Shown: positions 48,241 through 60,431 of the stretch, piece after piece
Layout: each line of letters starts with the position of its first letter
How positions within the stretch are numbered: position 1 is the stretch's first letter
Assembly (NCBI GenBank): GCA_028386065.3
Contig: JAKUCV010002753.1
Span: 108,465 to 172,464 of the forward strand
DNA: 64,000 nucleotides
Direction: 5' to 3'
Source: Turnera subulata
Lineage: Eukaryota > Streptophyta > Magnoliopsida > Malpighiales > Passifloraceae
The notes under the pieces: model-generated
Told to the model about the DNA's origin: nothing
Database searches by the model: none
The model's input: only the letters and a program-made list of their open reading frames with translations
Made by a program: the position numbers and the translations under genes

Positions 48241-49445
48241 CAAATGATGCAACATAATATTTTATAATACAATGGATGCAAAACAAACAATCACACAAAT
48301 GCATAAAAGTAAATGAGTTTCTATACGCACCGTTAATGAAAACCGCAAATAAAGAAAATCAGAGGATGCGAAATGGAAAAAAAATTGTGGGAGATCTTAA
48401 AATTAGTTTGTTAGATTTCGTAACTTTTTTTGTGAAAAGATTTCAGAAATTTTAAAGAATATTAATATTTATTTTTGGAGTAATAAGGGAGTTTTTAAAA
48501 GTTAAAATAACTTGGTTTCTTTACGTTATACCCATTTAAAAGATTTTTTAAAAACAATATTTAGTTGAAAAAATAAAAAGTGATTAAAATAAATCCAGTT
48601 TCATTTTTTTTTCAAATAAGTATTTTTTAGATTTTTAGATCGGATAAAAAATAAAATAGGAGAGAAAAAAGAAATAATATTAAAAAATTGTGAAGGTATG
48701 GGTGGAGGACGTTAAATCTTACAAAAACAAAGTTTGAGGTACCTTTATCCTGATTTTTTTTAGTTCAGTTCAGGCGGTTAAATCTTTAGTTCAAGAAGTT
48801 AAATCTTACAAGAACAATGTTCGAGGTACCTATATCCCCATTTTTTTAGTTTAAACAGTTAAATCCGTTTGAATAAAAATTTAGGTGGTTAAAAAGCAAT
48901 TAACTCATTAATTAATTGTAAGAACATATGTACAGTAGGAGTAGACTAATAGTAATTAATTAGCAAAATCATTTTGCATGAATTATGGGGTTCCTGTTTC
49001 TTCTTTGGATAGATGTCTTTTTTTAAAAAAATTATTTTTTCTTCATGAGCCGAATCCAATTGGGGTGGGGTGGGTAAGTGACTCAAACTCAACCGTTTCT
49101 GCTATTCACGTCCTAAGTTTTCCGAAAGCATTGGCGCCAAATTCTCATCTTTAACTACACATCAAGGATCACACCAGCTGTCCAAAAACATGAAAATCTT
49201 ACATAAATTCACCATTACAACCCAACTCCAATTTTTTTCTTCTCCCTAATCAACAATCTTTGTAATCAAACAGATTCATTCATGGTCTAGCTAGTTACAC
49301 CGTTTTTTTCTGTTTTTTTTTTTCCCTTTTCACAAAAGGGGAGAAATCACTGAATATTCCCCGATCAAAAAGCTCATATGTTCATCCAATTTGTTTGATT
49401 TTCGTTTATTGATGAATGATCTCAAACTCGAACACCAGGATTGCA
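48241..49445. other. AT-rich upstream region of the 5-phosphatase gene
   Basis: Contains an 87-bp two-copy direct repeat (starting at 48711 and 48798, with GTTAAATCTTACAA and GAGGTACCT in each). The promoter and leader of the gene starting at 49446 should lie in the right part. No other gene is seen. Confidence 0.45.
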
Positions 49446-52400
49446 ATGACCAAAGCCAACAGCCCAACCAGTAGCAATTCTGAAAACTCTGTTAAAAGTG
49501 AAAAGAAAAAGAAGGTAATTCATTCATGTTTTCTTATTAATTATTCCTTTCATTTGCTGTTTTCTGGTTTGATTTGGATTTCCCCTTAATGTTGCTGTCT
49601 GATTTCTTCCTAATTTATTGATTTTTGAAAAGATATTCATGAGATGCCTTACCATTTTGTTGCTACAGACTATCATTCCAAAGATTTTCTCAAAGAAAGG
49701 CGACAAAGGCAGATATCCGGACGATGATGTGTTTGGCTCAGATGGTAATTAATGGAGCCATAATTTATTTTCATCTGTTAATCATATATCTATCTATATA
49801 AGATTATGTATTGGCTTACATTTGGTGCCTGTAAATGGTATTGGCTTCCTTTTTCTTACCTTAATTTCATACATTTCTGATTTCTTTGTTAACTTGGCTG
49901 CTAGATGTGGAAGAAAGGAATACAACAAGAAGAAGAATATTCACTGCTGCGGGATCTCCTATAATAAGAAAAAGTTTCTCAGGTAATTAAGCGTGCATGT
50001 CTACAATACAAGGTGCATCCAGCCATATTTTTCCAACTTATTCTATATAACAATGTTAGGTGCAAATATTACATAATGTCAAACTCCCACGGAAAACTGA
50101 AACTACATTCTCAAAATGTCGTTTTGTTTGTACTTGGTAAAGGGAGGTTCCATTTTGGTGATGAGAGTCTAAACCTTTTGCCAACGTAAATACATGTTAT
50201 TCAAGTTGGCCTCTACGGTATCTACATGATCTTAATTGGTAGCTAACTTAACAGCGACAAGTTTTGCGCCTTGGCTTGATCTCTATAAATTAAAACGAAG
50301 AAAATACAAAATGTCCATGTCCTGATGTTCACATTTAGACGTTATTACTATGGAAAACGAAGATGTAGGACTTCAGGAGTTAGTGTAAGAGCTACTGGCG
50401 ATCTGATGTTGATTTTTTTTACAACTTGCAGAAAGACAGAGTAGTACAACAATTGCGGGCCTAAACTTATCAAATTTTGAGCAGTCAATGGCAACAACAA
50501 CTGAAATTAAAGAATTTAGGTATGAGCCATTCAGCTTGTAATTTCTTTGTGAACAATATTGTCTCCTCCTGCTTTTCTTGATTTCAATGACGTTACAGGA
50601 TATTTGTCGCAACATGGAATGTAGGAGGAAGGCCGCCAAATGGCCTCAGCCTTGACAATTTTTTGCAGGTGGAGGGCTCTGCAGATATATATGTTTGCGG
50701 GTATGATATATATACTATAAAAACATAATCTCAATTCAAGTTCATTGTTATTTCTTACTCTTACCTATGAATTACCCTTGAAATTAAGCCCTGTCGCTAA
50801 GGTTTATATGTACATATGTATATGTGTCTCTTCTCTTCAGGTTTCAGGAAATTGTTCCACTCAGTGCCGGGAATGTGCTAGTGATTGAAGACAACGAACC
50901 GGCCGCGAAATGGCTAGCCCTCATAAACCAAGCTCTTAACAAGCCACAGGACGATGATTCATCTTTCCCTTCCTCTCAACAGGACAGTTCAACAAAATCC
51001 AACAACGGGAAAGACTCAAAATCACATTTCTTCCACAAGCCTTCACTCAAAGTCCTGAGCAAGAAATACCGTGCAGATAGCAGCCTCCTCAAGATGTGCA
51101 ACTGTGCCGTGGACTCCTCACCTCGAGAGAAGCGTAGAGCAAGAAAGCTGAGTGACCCCACCACCAAGTTAGGGTCAAAGGCTCTTCATCATCGGGATAG
51201 CAGTATTGATGAGATACTCTACGCAGCTGATATGGATTATGAGTTATCATCACCTTGCTCACGTTCCAATCTGGCTTACAGGCTCATAGCAAGCAAGCAG
51301 ATGGTTGGAATCTTCATCTCGGTGTGGGTTCGAAAGGGTTTGGTGCCTTACATTGGCCATCTCAGAATTGACTCGGTTGGAAGAGGCATAATGGGTTGTC
51401 TAGGCAACAAGGTGTGTGTCCGTTCCTATTTAATTTGCAGCTACACAAGTACAACCTATGGCAAGGTCCTGCATTTTTGCGCAGAGTATCATATCACTCC
51501 GTAGAGTAATCAGGACTAAGAAAAAGTAAACTGGATTAAATAGAAGGCGGGGACTAAGTTGCTGATATCTAACACTCAGCAATTGTATTTATATATCATC
51601 ATGTAGGGATGCATATCAATAAGCATGTCATTGCACCAAACAAGCTTTTGCTTCGTGTGCTGTCACCTAGCTTCTGGGGAGAAGGAAGGCGATGAGCTGA
51701 AGAGGAATGCGGATGTGGCCGAGATCCTCAAGGGCATTCAATTCTCCAAGATTTGCAAGAACCCAGATCGTCGAGCCCCTGAAAGAATACTCGATCACGA
51801 GTACGTTCACATTCATTATTTAGCTAATTTGTTTTTCCTCAATAATTTGCACTACCATTTGCATCTCTGATCTAGCTAGAAACAACTATGCTCCAGAGTT
51901 TCAAGCTTTTAGGTAATTATTACCGCTAATATTTTGGTCCTCTGATTTCTGCTTGCAAAATTATAAAATTGCAGGCGTATAATTTGGTTGGGAGATTTGA
52001 ATTATAGGGTGTCTTACGGTTATGAAGAAACAATTGTTTTACTGGAAGATAATGACTGGGATACTTTGCTGAGGAAGGACCAGGTTTGTTGCCTTAACAT
52101 TTCTTTTTTTTTCTTTTTGTTCTGTTTTCTTATTTTTGCCAATGGGTTAGATCAACATTAATTTGAAGAAATCGGTTGCAAATGTAATGCGATTTTGATA
52201 GAGAACTGAAGAGTTAAACTAGACTTGAAATGGTGAACTATCAGATGCTGAACTTAACTGAACTGAACTGATGAATGAACAGTTAAACATAGAAAGAGAA
52301 GCAGGAAGAGTGTTTAATGGGTTCAGAGAAGGACGGATCAAGTTTGCTCCCACTTACAAATACACCCAAAATTCAGACGCATATGCTGGAGAAACTGTGA

Positions 52401-52790
52401 AATCCAAGAAGAAACGTCGAACCCCAGCATGGTATGTATATATATATATATATATCCAATTAATTGCCCAAAATCTCCTTAATTTCTATATATATACATA
52501 CATATATAAGAATGAATGTGTGTGCTACTGCTAATGCTAAGATTAAGAATGGTAATTTCAGGTGTGATAGGATACTATGGCGTGGCAGTGGAATAGAGCA
52601 ACTATCTTATAACAGGGGGGAGTCAAGATTTTCGGATCATAGACCAGTATGTTCAGTGTTTGCAGTAGATGTTGAAATGAGGAACCGAAGTAATACTAAT
52701 AGCAGGTTCAGGAAGGGCTATTCATGTGCCATGGCAAGATTGCAGGAATATGACGATTGCATACCTCAAAGACATAGCTTCTACGACTGA
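49446..52790 (+). CDS. Type I inositol polyphosphate 5-phosphatase, ten exons, 554 aa
   Basis: Exons: 49446-49514, 49669-49744, 49905-49982, 50432-50519, 50599-50700, 50841-51411, 51607-51800, 51975-52083, 52283-52431, 52562-52790; 1665 nt, all GT-AG. The enzyme removes the 5-phosphate from inositol phosphates or phosphoinositides. The family motifs are present in order: TWNVGG (about 109-114), FQEIVPL (139-145), the substrate-loop segment [12 protein letters not shown] (293-304) leading to GCLGNKG across an exon junction, WLGDLNYR (about 397-404), PAWCDRILW (477-485) and SDHRPV (503-508). No WD40 domain precedes it, so it belongs to the small plant group. A Ser/Lys-rich linker (about 170-260) is the variable part. 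The start was chosen as the ATG that gives a basic exon 1 and keeps phase. Which Arabidopsis paralogue it matches is not decided. Confidence 0.9.
52434..52455. repeat. (TA)n microsatellite beside a splice donor
   Basis: Runs of TA directly after the donor of exon 9 of the 5-phosphatase gene, within intron 9. Confidence 0.8.
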
Positions 52791-54114
52791 CTGACTCACT
52801 AGTGTAATTAATCATCATAAACCAAAAACTGTATATAATAATATAATATATATACATACGTGTTAATTTCCCTGGGTTTGATTTGATTTGATATGATATG
52901 ATGAAGGCAAAAAAGAAGAACAAAATGTTGAACACCAAGCACTTGTAATTAGTTAATTACACCATTTCTCAAGTTTATTATATGCATCATTTGCAGTGCC
53001 GCACTAATAAAGCACGTTGGGGCCAGGCCCTTAATTAGATGATACTAATACGGACTAATTATTGATTGGTACTTTTACCATCGACATACATACACTAATA
53101 AGAAAACGAAGGTAAGGAAGACACGAAGGAAATAATTGTCGCCAAAAAATTTGATTATTTGGCCATACTGGTAATAGAGTTTCATAAAAACAATTTGTTT
53201 TGTACTGTAGTGGTGGGGTTAGTGGCTGTGTTACACCAACGCCTACTCGAACATGCAAGCGCAGATGCAGTTTTGCAGTTGCACCTGTACAGTGTAGACA
53301 GACAGAGATAGAGAGAGGCCGCTCGGGAAACGAGGCCTAATCAAAACTTTCACAGATTCCCATCTCTATGACTATGTGTGCTTGTCTTTTTGTTTTTTTG
53401 TTTTTGCTTTTTTGACAAATGAAGTGTAGTACTATTACTAGTATTATATAGTAGTACTACTAATTTCCAGTTTTATTTTCTCGTCTCTTTCATTCATGAA
53501 TCTCCGTGTCAAAAATCTTTGCCTTTTTGAGCCCCTCTCTCGTTGCAGTCAGTCACATTGCTTTTACTCTTTCTTTCAGGTTTACGTTACTTGGTTCCCC
53601 ATTTTTATTTATGACGACGACTCTATCAGTATCAACCACTCCTCCGCTCTCTCTTCAGTCCTCCTTTCCTTAAACACTCGGGATTTCATCTTCTTCGTTG
53701 AGTGCGACTCTTCCACTCACTCTTATTCCAAAAACAGTAAAAGAAACTTCTCCTCCTGGGTCCTAAATACATTTGTGGGTTGTTGTCAATATGGGCCATC
53801 TGGGTCTTGTCTCTATCTTTGTAATGAATGCTATTGCCGTGTGGGTTTCTCATTTCTTGAAGAAAGCAGGCACTCATGCTCTTCTTGCAGACTGTTCTTG
53901 ATCAGCTTTCCACGAGGAGGTTGTGGGTCTGAGAATAAAGGTTCTGCCTTTTTTTTTTTTTTTCTCTCTCTTTTCTTTTAGGGGTTATGTAATGCTCGTT
54001 TGTTCCCGTTTTTTTAGCTTTCTATTGTTGAAGGCGAGCTATTGGAATGCGTTTGTGTCCGATTACAAGAAAGGGTGCATTTGATTCTATAAATTGGGTC
54101 CTTTGAGAAGTAAA
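52791..54114. other. Spacer between the 5-phosphatase and DUF632 genes
   Basis: The left part is the 3' UTR of the 5-phosphatase gene, with AATAAAG near 53006. The right part (about 53480-54114), rich in CT runs, looks like the promoter and leader of the next gene. An open frame at 53496-53981 has no family resemblance. Confidence 0.5.
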
Positions 54115-57100
54115 ATGGGTTCTACGAGCTCCAAAGCAGACAAGAGTGAAGCTTTGGGTCTGTGCAAAGCGCGCAGGAGATATATCAGGCAAGCGATCGA
54201 TTCAAGGTGCAATCTTGCAGCAGCCCATGTCTCTTACACCGATTCTCTCAAGAACATCGGCGTAGCTCTCCGGCAATTCGCCGAGGCTGAGATTTTGTCA
54301 ACAAACTCGGCGGCCAATGAGCTTGATAAGACCCCATCCCACTCTTCATACCCCTCCCCCTCCCCTTCTCCCTCTCCCTCTCCCTCTCCCTCTCATAACG
54401 ACGACGAGGAGGAGGTCTCCAACTCTCCGTTACATTTGCACCCTCCTGAGGACCACCCTCCACCGCCCAAGGTGAATTTGAGTTACATGAGAGCTGGGGG
54501 TAGTTTCAATCCCGTGACGGTCAAGCTTAATTTGAATGGCTTCAGCTCCGTTGGATTTGTGGAGGAAGATTCGTTAATGGCGACCTCAATGCCACTGCCC
54601 CCGCCGCCACCCCTTCCTTTCGAGACCCGAGGCGAGTGGGACTTTTTTGATCCCAGTCATAATTATGAGGGTAACACAGATGAGTTTAGAGGGAGTGCCC
54701 GGGATGATATATCGGATGCAGAGGCCAAAGAGGCCAAACTTGGGTTAGGCGGAGAAGGAAATATTCGGCCTAGCAAGTGTACCCAACATGAGTTTGAAAT
54801 CTCTGCTTGTTCAGTAACTCAGAATGCTACTCATGGTTTGTGTATGAGTGCAGAACACAGTGGCAATTCTAGTGCTCTGCAAATTCCTGGTACTGGAGAA
54901 TGCCAGGTGGAACCAGCGAGGGAGCCCGGCAGTTTGCCTCTTGAACAGTCGGGTTCTAAGAGGGAGAAAGCTATGGCGTTCAATGATTTGTCGGCAGAGA
55001 GGGAGGATCCATCAGAGTTTATTACCCATAGAGCTAAAGATTTCCTTGCAAGCATAAAGGATATTGAACATCGTTTCTTTAGAGCATCTGAATCGGGCAA
55101 GGAGGTCTCCAAAATGCTCGAGGCTTGCAATATCAGGGTGGGATATACTGATGCAAAAGGTACTTCTTTTAATACCACCATTTTGCTTCTTTAATTGTTG
55201 ACAGCACTTTTTGAAATGCCATTTATGCTTTTGTCTAGCAAATCTCTGATGATTCTGATTCTTTAGGGAGGTCATCTGCTTCAACATTTATGGTAGCTCC
55301 CCACCTTTGCTGCTGTGGAAATACTGCACTTGTTTCCAATGGTATCCTCTCGCTTGTATGAAATTTCTACTTTGTCAAACGGCCTCAGGCTCTTATGAGG
55401 TTACAAACTGCTTAATTATAAGACTAGTTGGTGACAACACAATTACTTCAGTAAATTTCCTCTTTGATTCTGGCAATGATTATGTATCCAATAGACTGAT
55501 AGTCAGTTTCAGTTTATTGAATGAATAACTTGAGAAGTGTTCTGTTCTTTTCCCTCTTTAGGTTAAATGTATACCATTTCTTTCCATAACGTGGGCTCTC
55601 CATTATCTTTGTAGAACCTATAGAAAATTGGACGAAGGTCATTACGTGGAAGCGGACAACTTCTTCCAGGTCGTCTTCATCAAGGAACCCACTAACCACG
55701 ACAACAAAAGATTATGTGTCCGATAGTGGTAGTGACTTTGCTGAAGAGTTCTGCATGATTGCAGGAAGTCTTTCTTCCACACTTGACAGACTTTATGCAT
55801 GGGAAAGAAAACTCTATGATGAAGTAAAGGTACTTTCTCAATGCTTTTTCAGTTACCAACCATTCATATATAATTAGCCTTCTTTGTCTGGCATCAGGTC
55901 CTATATCATATAAGTGGGCTCCCCTCAATATTTTTCGCGTTCTCATAATACACTATGGAAAATATATATGCATCTTTAAGCTGCCATATCAATTGAATGC
56001 TTGTTTGTGTCATGTCTGGCATATACAAGCTTGTCTCATACTTGGGGGTTGTTAGTGGTACCGAGTCTCTGAGTAATCTCTCGCTTAGCCTATTGTGCAA
56101 TTTAACATCTGGTCTTAATAAAGTTAATAATCTATTTGGTAATTCTGCAAAATTTGATGTCAACAGCGCACATTCTGTTATCATGATACTGAATCTCACT
56201 TATTAGTGATAGTCGAACAAGATTGTTATGTGTGCCATTTGCAGCGTTAAAAATGTAGAATTGCTTGCATGGAGATGCTGTAACATGGAGGCACAAGTGA
56301 TTGACATGTGCTTCTCCTTTTTCTTGCAATCATACAGTTTACATTCCTTTTCAATTCTTATATGTTCCCACATTGGACAGCTTTGCTTGTTGGTTTTATA
56401 GGAAGTCTGTTGGATACTCTCGATCTTGTTAGCTCTGGATGTTTTTAACTTTACCAATATGATAGCTTAGGTTTCCAGAGTGTATCATGCAAAATATTTT
56501 TGCTAACCAGTATGGGTCTTGTTAAAATCTCTTTGTTTGAACTGTCCACTGAAAAAGCAGAAGCACAAGTAGATTTATTATACGTATCAGTTTAGAAAGA
56601 CTAATATCATGCACAGAGGTAAGTACATACATGGCAAAGTCCCTGTTTTAGAGAAATCTAACATCCGTTTTCAGTAAGAAAATTAAGATAACATCAAGTG
56701 GTATTGAGGTACTGAGGTCGTTTTCAGGGCTGAAGGGCTCGAGTCAGGTCCCAGTTGTAACCTTTAAAACCAAAAAAAAAATTAAGATAACATCGATAGT
56801 TTCTTTTTTGACTTAGTTTTAGTTTTCTTTTCCTGTTTATTAAAAAATATAACTTCTCATTCATTTAGAAAAAGCTATGCAAAAGAACCCTGTAGAATCA
56901 GCAGTGACTTGTGACAATGCTAAAGTTAACCAATTATTGATTTAATCTGAATTGAGTTAACCTAACTTGATTTTTTAGCCAAAGGAGAGAAAAAATTGTT
57001 TTATTTTAAGTGAAGATAACATATTCTTATAGAAGATGAACACATTGTTTTACATGGAGCATTCCGTACTACCCTTATTACATTGACATCGATTGCACAT

Positions 57101-58586
57101 TACATTTTTCCAGTCTGCGTGATATTACCTTTCTTTTTAAAAAATGCTACCAATTTAGTACTTGGGAACCGTGTGGTTAGTAAAGGTGCTTAGCCAATCT
57201 AGCTGTAACACTTATACAGAAAAAGAAGACAACAAAACAAGTTAAAGAACTACAGAGCAGGAACTGTATTGCTAATGTTTCTGTACGTTATGCTCTTCTT
57301 TGGACACATGAATGTGCTGTTGGCACTCCACCTCAACCTATGGTAAGTCCATATATAAGATTTGATCCTACCCGAAAAAAACTCGTTAAGGATGCGTTCA
57401 ACCCATGGTTCTCTCAGTATGAGTTTGATGAGGTCACGTTTGAAGTTCACTTGAAAATTACTGATTGCTTTATTTTGGCCACTTCATTATTGGTTCTTTA
57501 CTGTGTAAAGTTCACTTACCACTGTTTACTTTTTTCTCTAGGCCAGTGAAGCTATCAGGAACATATATGATCGCAAATGTAATCAGCTTAGACACCAGTT
57601 TGCCAGGGATGATAAAACCCAAGTTATCGACAAAACCCGGGCAATTGTCAAGGATCTACATTCACGAATTATAGTGGCAATTCATTCGGTTGACTCGATA
57701 TCAAGACGTATCGAGAGAATGAGAGATGAGGAATTGCAGCCACAACTTTTGGAGCTGGTCCAAGGGTAAGAGTATTTTCCTTCTTATGCGAGACAAATTG
57801 AATTTTAAATCTTGTATTAGGGTAGCTCTTTTTGGCTTTGACAATATCTAGTTCCTGAGTTTCATATATGAACTGTATGCCTTTGTTATGGGTTTATGAT
57901 CCATGAACCTACGCAGATTGATCAGGATGTGGAAAACCATGCTTGAATGTCATCATGCTCAGTACATTAGCATTTCATTAGCATACCACACTAGGGGCAC
58001 AGGTGGCACTCCACAGGGAGATACCCGAAGGATGATCATGGATCAACTTCAACAGGAGGTTGAACGCTTTGGCTTAAGTTTAACAAATTGGGTTAACAGT
58101 CTGGCATCCTACGTGGAAGCTCTTAATGGCTGGCTGCAAAACTGCATCCTGCAACCAAGAGAGCGCTCCAAGTGCAGGCGGCCATTCTCTCCCCGTCGAG
58201 TTGTGGCGCCACCTATTTTCGTTCTCTGTCGTGATTGGTCAGCTGGGATTAAAGCTTTGCCGTCCAAGGAACTTAGTGATGCCATTAAAGCCTTCTTATC
58301 TGAGTTGCAGCATTTAATGGATCAACAAGTAGAAGAATTACAAAAGAATGAGAAATTAGATGCAAATAATGGTGAATCAGGGGGCAATGCTAATGAGAAG
58401 AATGATGGAAATGAGAAGAATGATGGAATATCTTCAAACTTGTGCTACATGCATCCGAGTCTGACGAAGGTCCTTGATAGACTGAACAGATTCTCTGAGG
58501 CTTCACTTAAAATGTACGAAGATATTAGGCAGAAAAGTGAAGCAGCCAAGGTAAACTACTTGAATTTCAAGCCAATTAAGTATTAA
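54115..58586 (+). CDS. DUF630/DUF632 protein, NRG2-like, five exons, 742 aa
   Basis: Exons: 54115-55159, 55267-55341, 55615-55829, 57542-57765, 57917-58586; 2229 nt. The N-terminus (MGSTSSKADKSEAL...CKARRRYIRQAID) is the DUF630 domain and starts with a Gly at position 2, a possible myristoylation site. The middle is Pro/Ser-rich: the PS repeat is encoded by a CCCTCT microsatellite (54352-54393), and a PPPPP run follows. DUF632 occupies about 305-640, with RAKDFLASIKDIEHRFF, the segment ending WERKLYDEVK, and the block MWKTMLECHHAQY. In Arabidopsis, NRG2 with this architecture acts in nitrate signalling, and the rice relative REL2 affects leaf shape; whether this copy does either is inference. 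The last exon ends with EAAK then a possible donor GTAAAC, but the frame closes 10 codons later, so this is taken as the natural end. A SINE sits in intron 3. Confidence 0.88.
56696..56780 (+). mobile_element. Short SINE-like insertion in an intron
   Basis: About 80 bp ending in a run of A, flanked by ATTAAGATAACATC (56682-56695 and 56781-56794). The head AGTGGTATTGAGG and the segment GGGCTCGAGTC resemble degenerate A- and B-boxes. It lies in intron 3 of the DUF632 gene in the same orientation. Confidence 0.7.
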
Positions 58587-60431
58587 GTGCTATGCAAGCG
58601 TTGTATATGAAAGCTATGTTAATTTGTAGTAGGAAATGAAGGTAGATGGTTGTAATTAAATGTCAACTGCTCCTCCAGAGATCTTATGCGAGAAGTAGGA
58701 TAATTTTTGTTATCAGTGGGTGGGCCTCAATGTTGTTGCAACTTGCCTCTCGACGGAGGTGGATGTCTCTCTATGGAAGCGTTTAGGTTCTTAAATGCAC
58801 TCTTCTTTCTCTTATCTCTGTTGTTCATTTTAACCTAGGGTTACATTTACCACATCCTTCCAACATGTCCATTTGAAAAGCTTCTTTACGCTGACCTCAA
58901 ATTTTTGGTTTACTTAAATTGAAGAGAAAAATGGCCAAACATGGCTAAGGTGATTGCAATTGCTCTGGCACATCATTACCTGACACCAGTAGTAGCATGC
59001 TTCTTATCAAATGTGTTCCTTTTTTTTTTTTTCCTTTTCCTTTTTTTTTTTTATCAACTGTGTCTAGACTCTAAAGAGTTGTTGTAATTGCAACCAATTG
59101 TCCACAGCGTTGACAGCACTGAAGACAAGTTATGTCAGACTGATAGCTTTGCAATACATCACAAATTTATATTGGAGATAGGAAATTGAGAAGAAGCGAG
59201 AACATACTACTATGTATCTATTATGACTGACTATCCCTCAACTTTCATCAGAAAAACAACTATCTCTTGATTGATCCATGCTATTTTTTTTTTTTATGGT
59301 GTGAGGATTCTTAGCCTTTTTTTTTTTTGTATAAAACTACAATTTAATTGTCCAACTTTCACTTATTCCGTCTGAAATTAAAGTTTGAATGGGACACTTT
59401 GGTCTCTCAAACAAGGAAAAACAAAAAAGATGATATTCTATTAAGAAATTTCATTATTCTACAATGATAATTGGTTGAGCACAAAATTAAAAGTAAAGAC
59501 TACGTAGGGGGAGGTGGAAGAAGACTCAAAAACAATCAAGCGGAAGAAGACGAAAAGAGTGGAGAGACAGAGAAAAACTATCAATGCAAAAGAGGGAAGT
59601 AAATATTAATTGATGACTAAATTTTTTCACAAGTAAATATTAATCGACGACTTTAAAACTGGACATTATGGTCATTCTCAAAGACAGAAAGTGAGGGTGG
59701 AGTGCGGTTATAAATAATGTGGAGTGCTGCATGGCAATGGCACATGCTGAAGCCTACCCTTCTTCAATGTAGCAAGATACGGAACAATCCCAAGAATAGG
59801 AAACCAAACCAAGGTAAATTAATTCGAGTTAAAGACATGATTACAATTTATTGTTCTATATAATAAAAAAGTATAATTTGATCCGACCTAATCCTAGTTA
59901 TAGGAAATTTGGGCTGCCTAGTGACTGTTTGGAAACTTGTTTCCAGACAAAGTTTCAGTTTTTGTTGTTCTATGAGCACAAAAACATGTTTGGATGGGAA
60001 AGAGCAATTACTTCTGCCAGAACAGTTCCTTAAAACACAGGGTGACATACTTGTAAAAATGTAGAAAATCCTAATTTCATTAATGGCAATTGTATAATTA
60101 CTCAATTGGACTAAACACAAAATTAATAAATTAAATAAAAATTGACATAGTTAACCCAACTGCCTTTGAGAGACGACAAACTTTTCTTTGCCCAAAACAA
60201 ATCACAACAATAGTACACCATTTTCTATTTTTACCATGCTATTTTTCTTGACTCGGGTGCTAAAGAGGCATTTCCAAGTGCCATCTACTATGACGCAGAC
60301 CGTTTAACGGAGGAAAGAAGGACAAGGACGGACCTATCATTCCAAACCCCAATCAAGAACTGAACTGCGTACGCTCAAAAAATGATTTGGACAGATAGTT
60401 TGTCCTTTGCTGCCTTTTGCGCTCAATAATT
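58587..60431. other. Spacer between convergent genes
   Basis: Holds the 3' UTRs of the DUF632 gene (left) and the acyl-CoA oxidase (right). It has several long T runs (59021-59052, 59284-59328) and no recognised gene. Confidence 0.55.

Noticed and set aside
53496..53981. 161-codon frame before the DUF632 gene
   Set aside because: Composition is Ser/Phe/Cys-rich from CT-rich leader sequence; no family match, and it sits where the 5' leader is expected.
59848..60120. Overlapping frames on both strands near 59850-60120
   Set aside because: No family resemblance. Could be a small MITE-like repeat, but no inverted ends with a target duplication were found.
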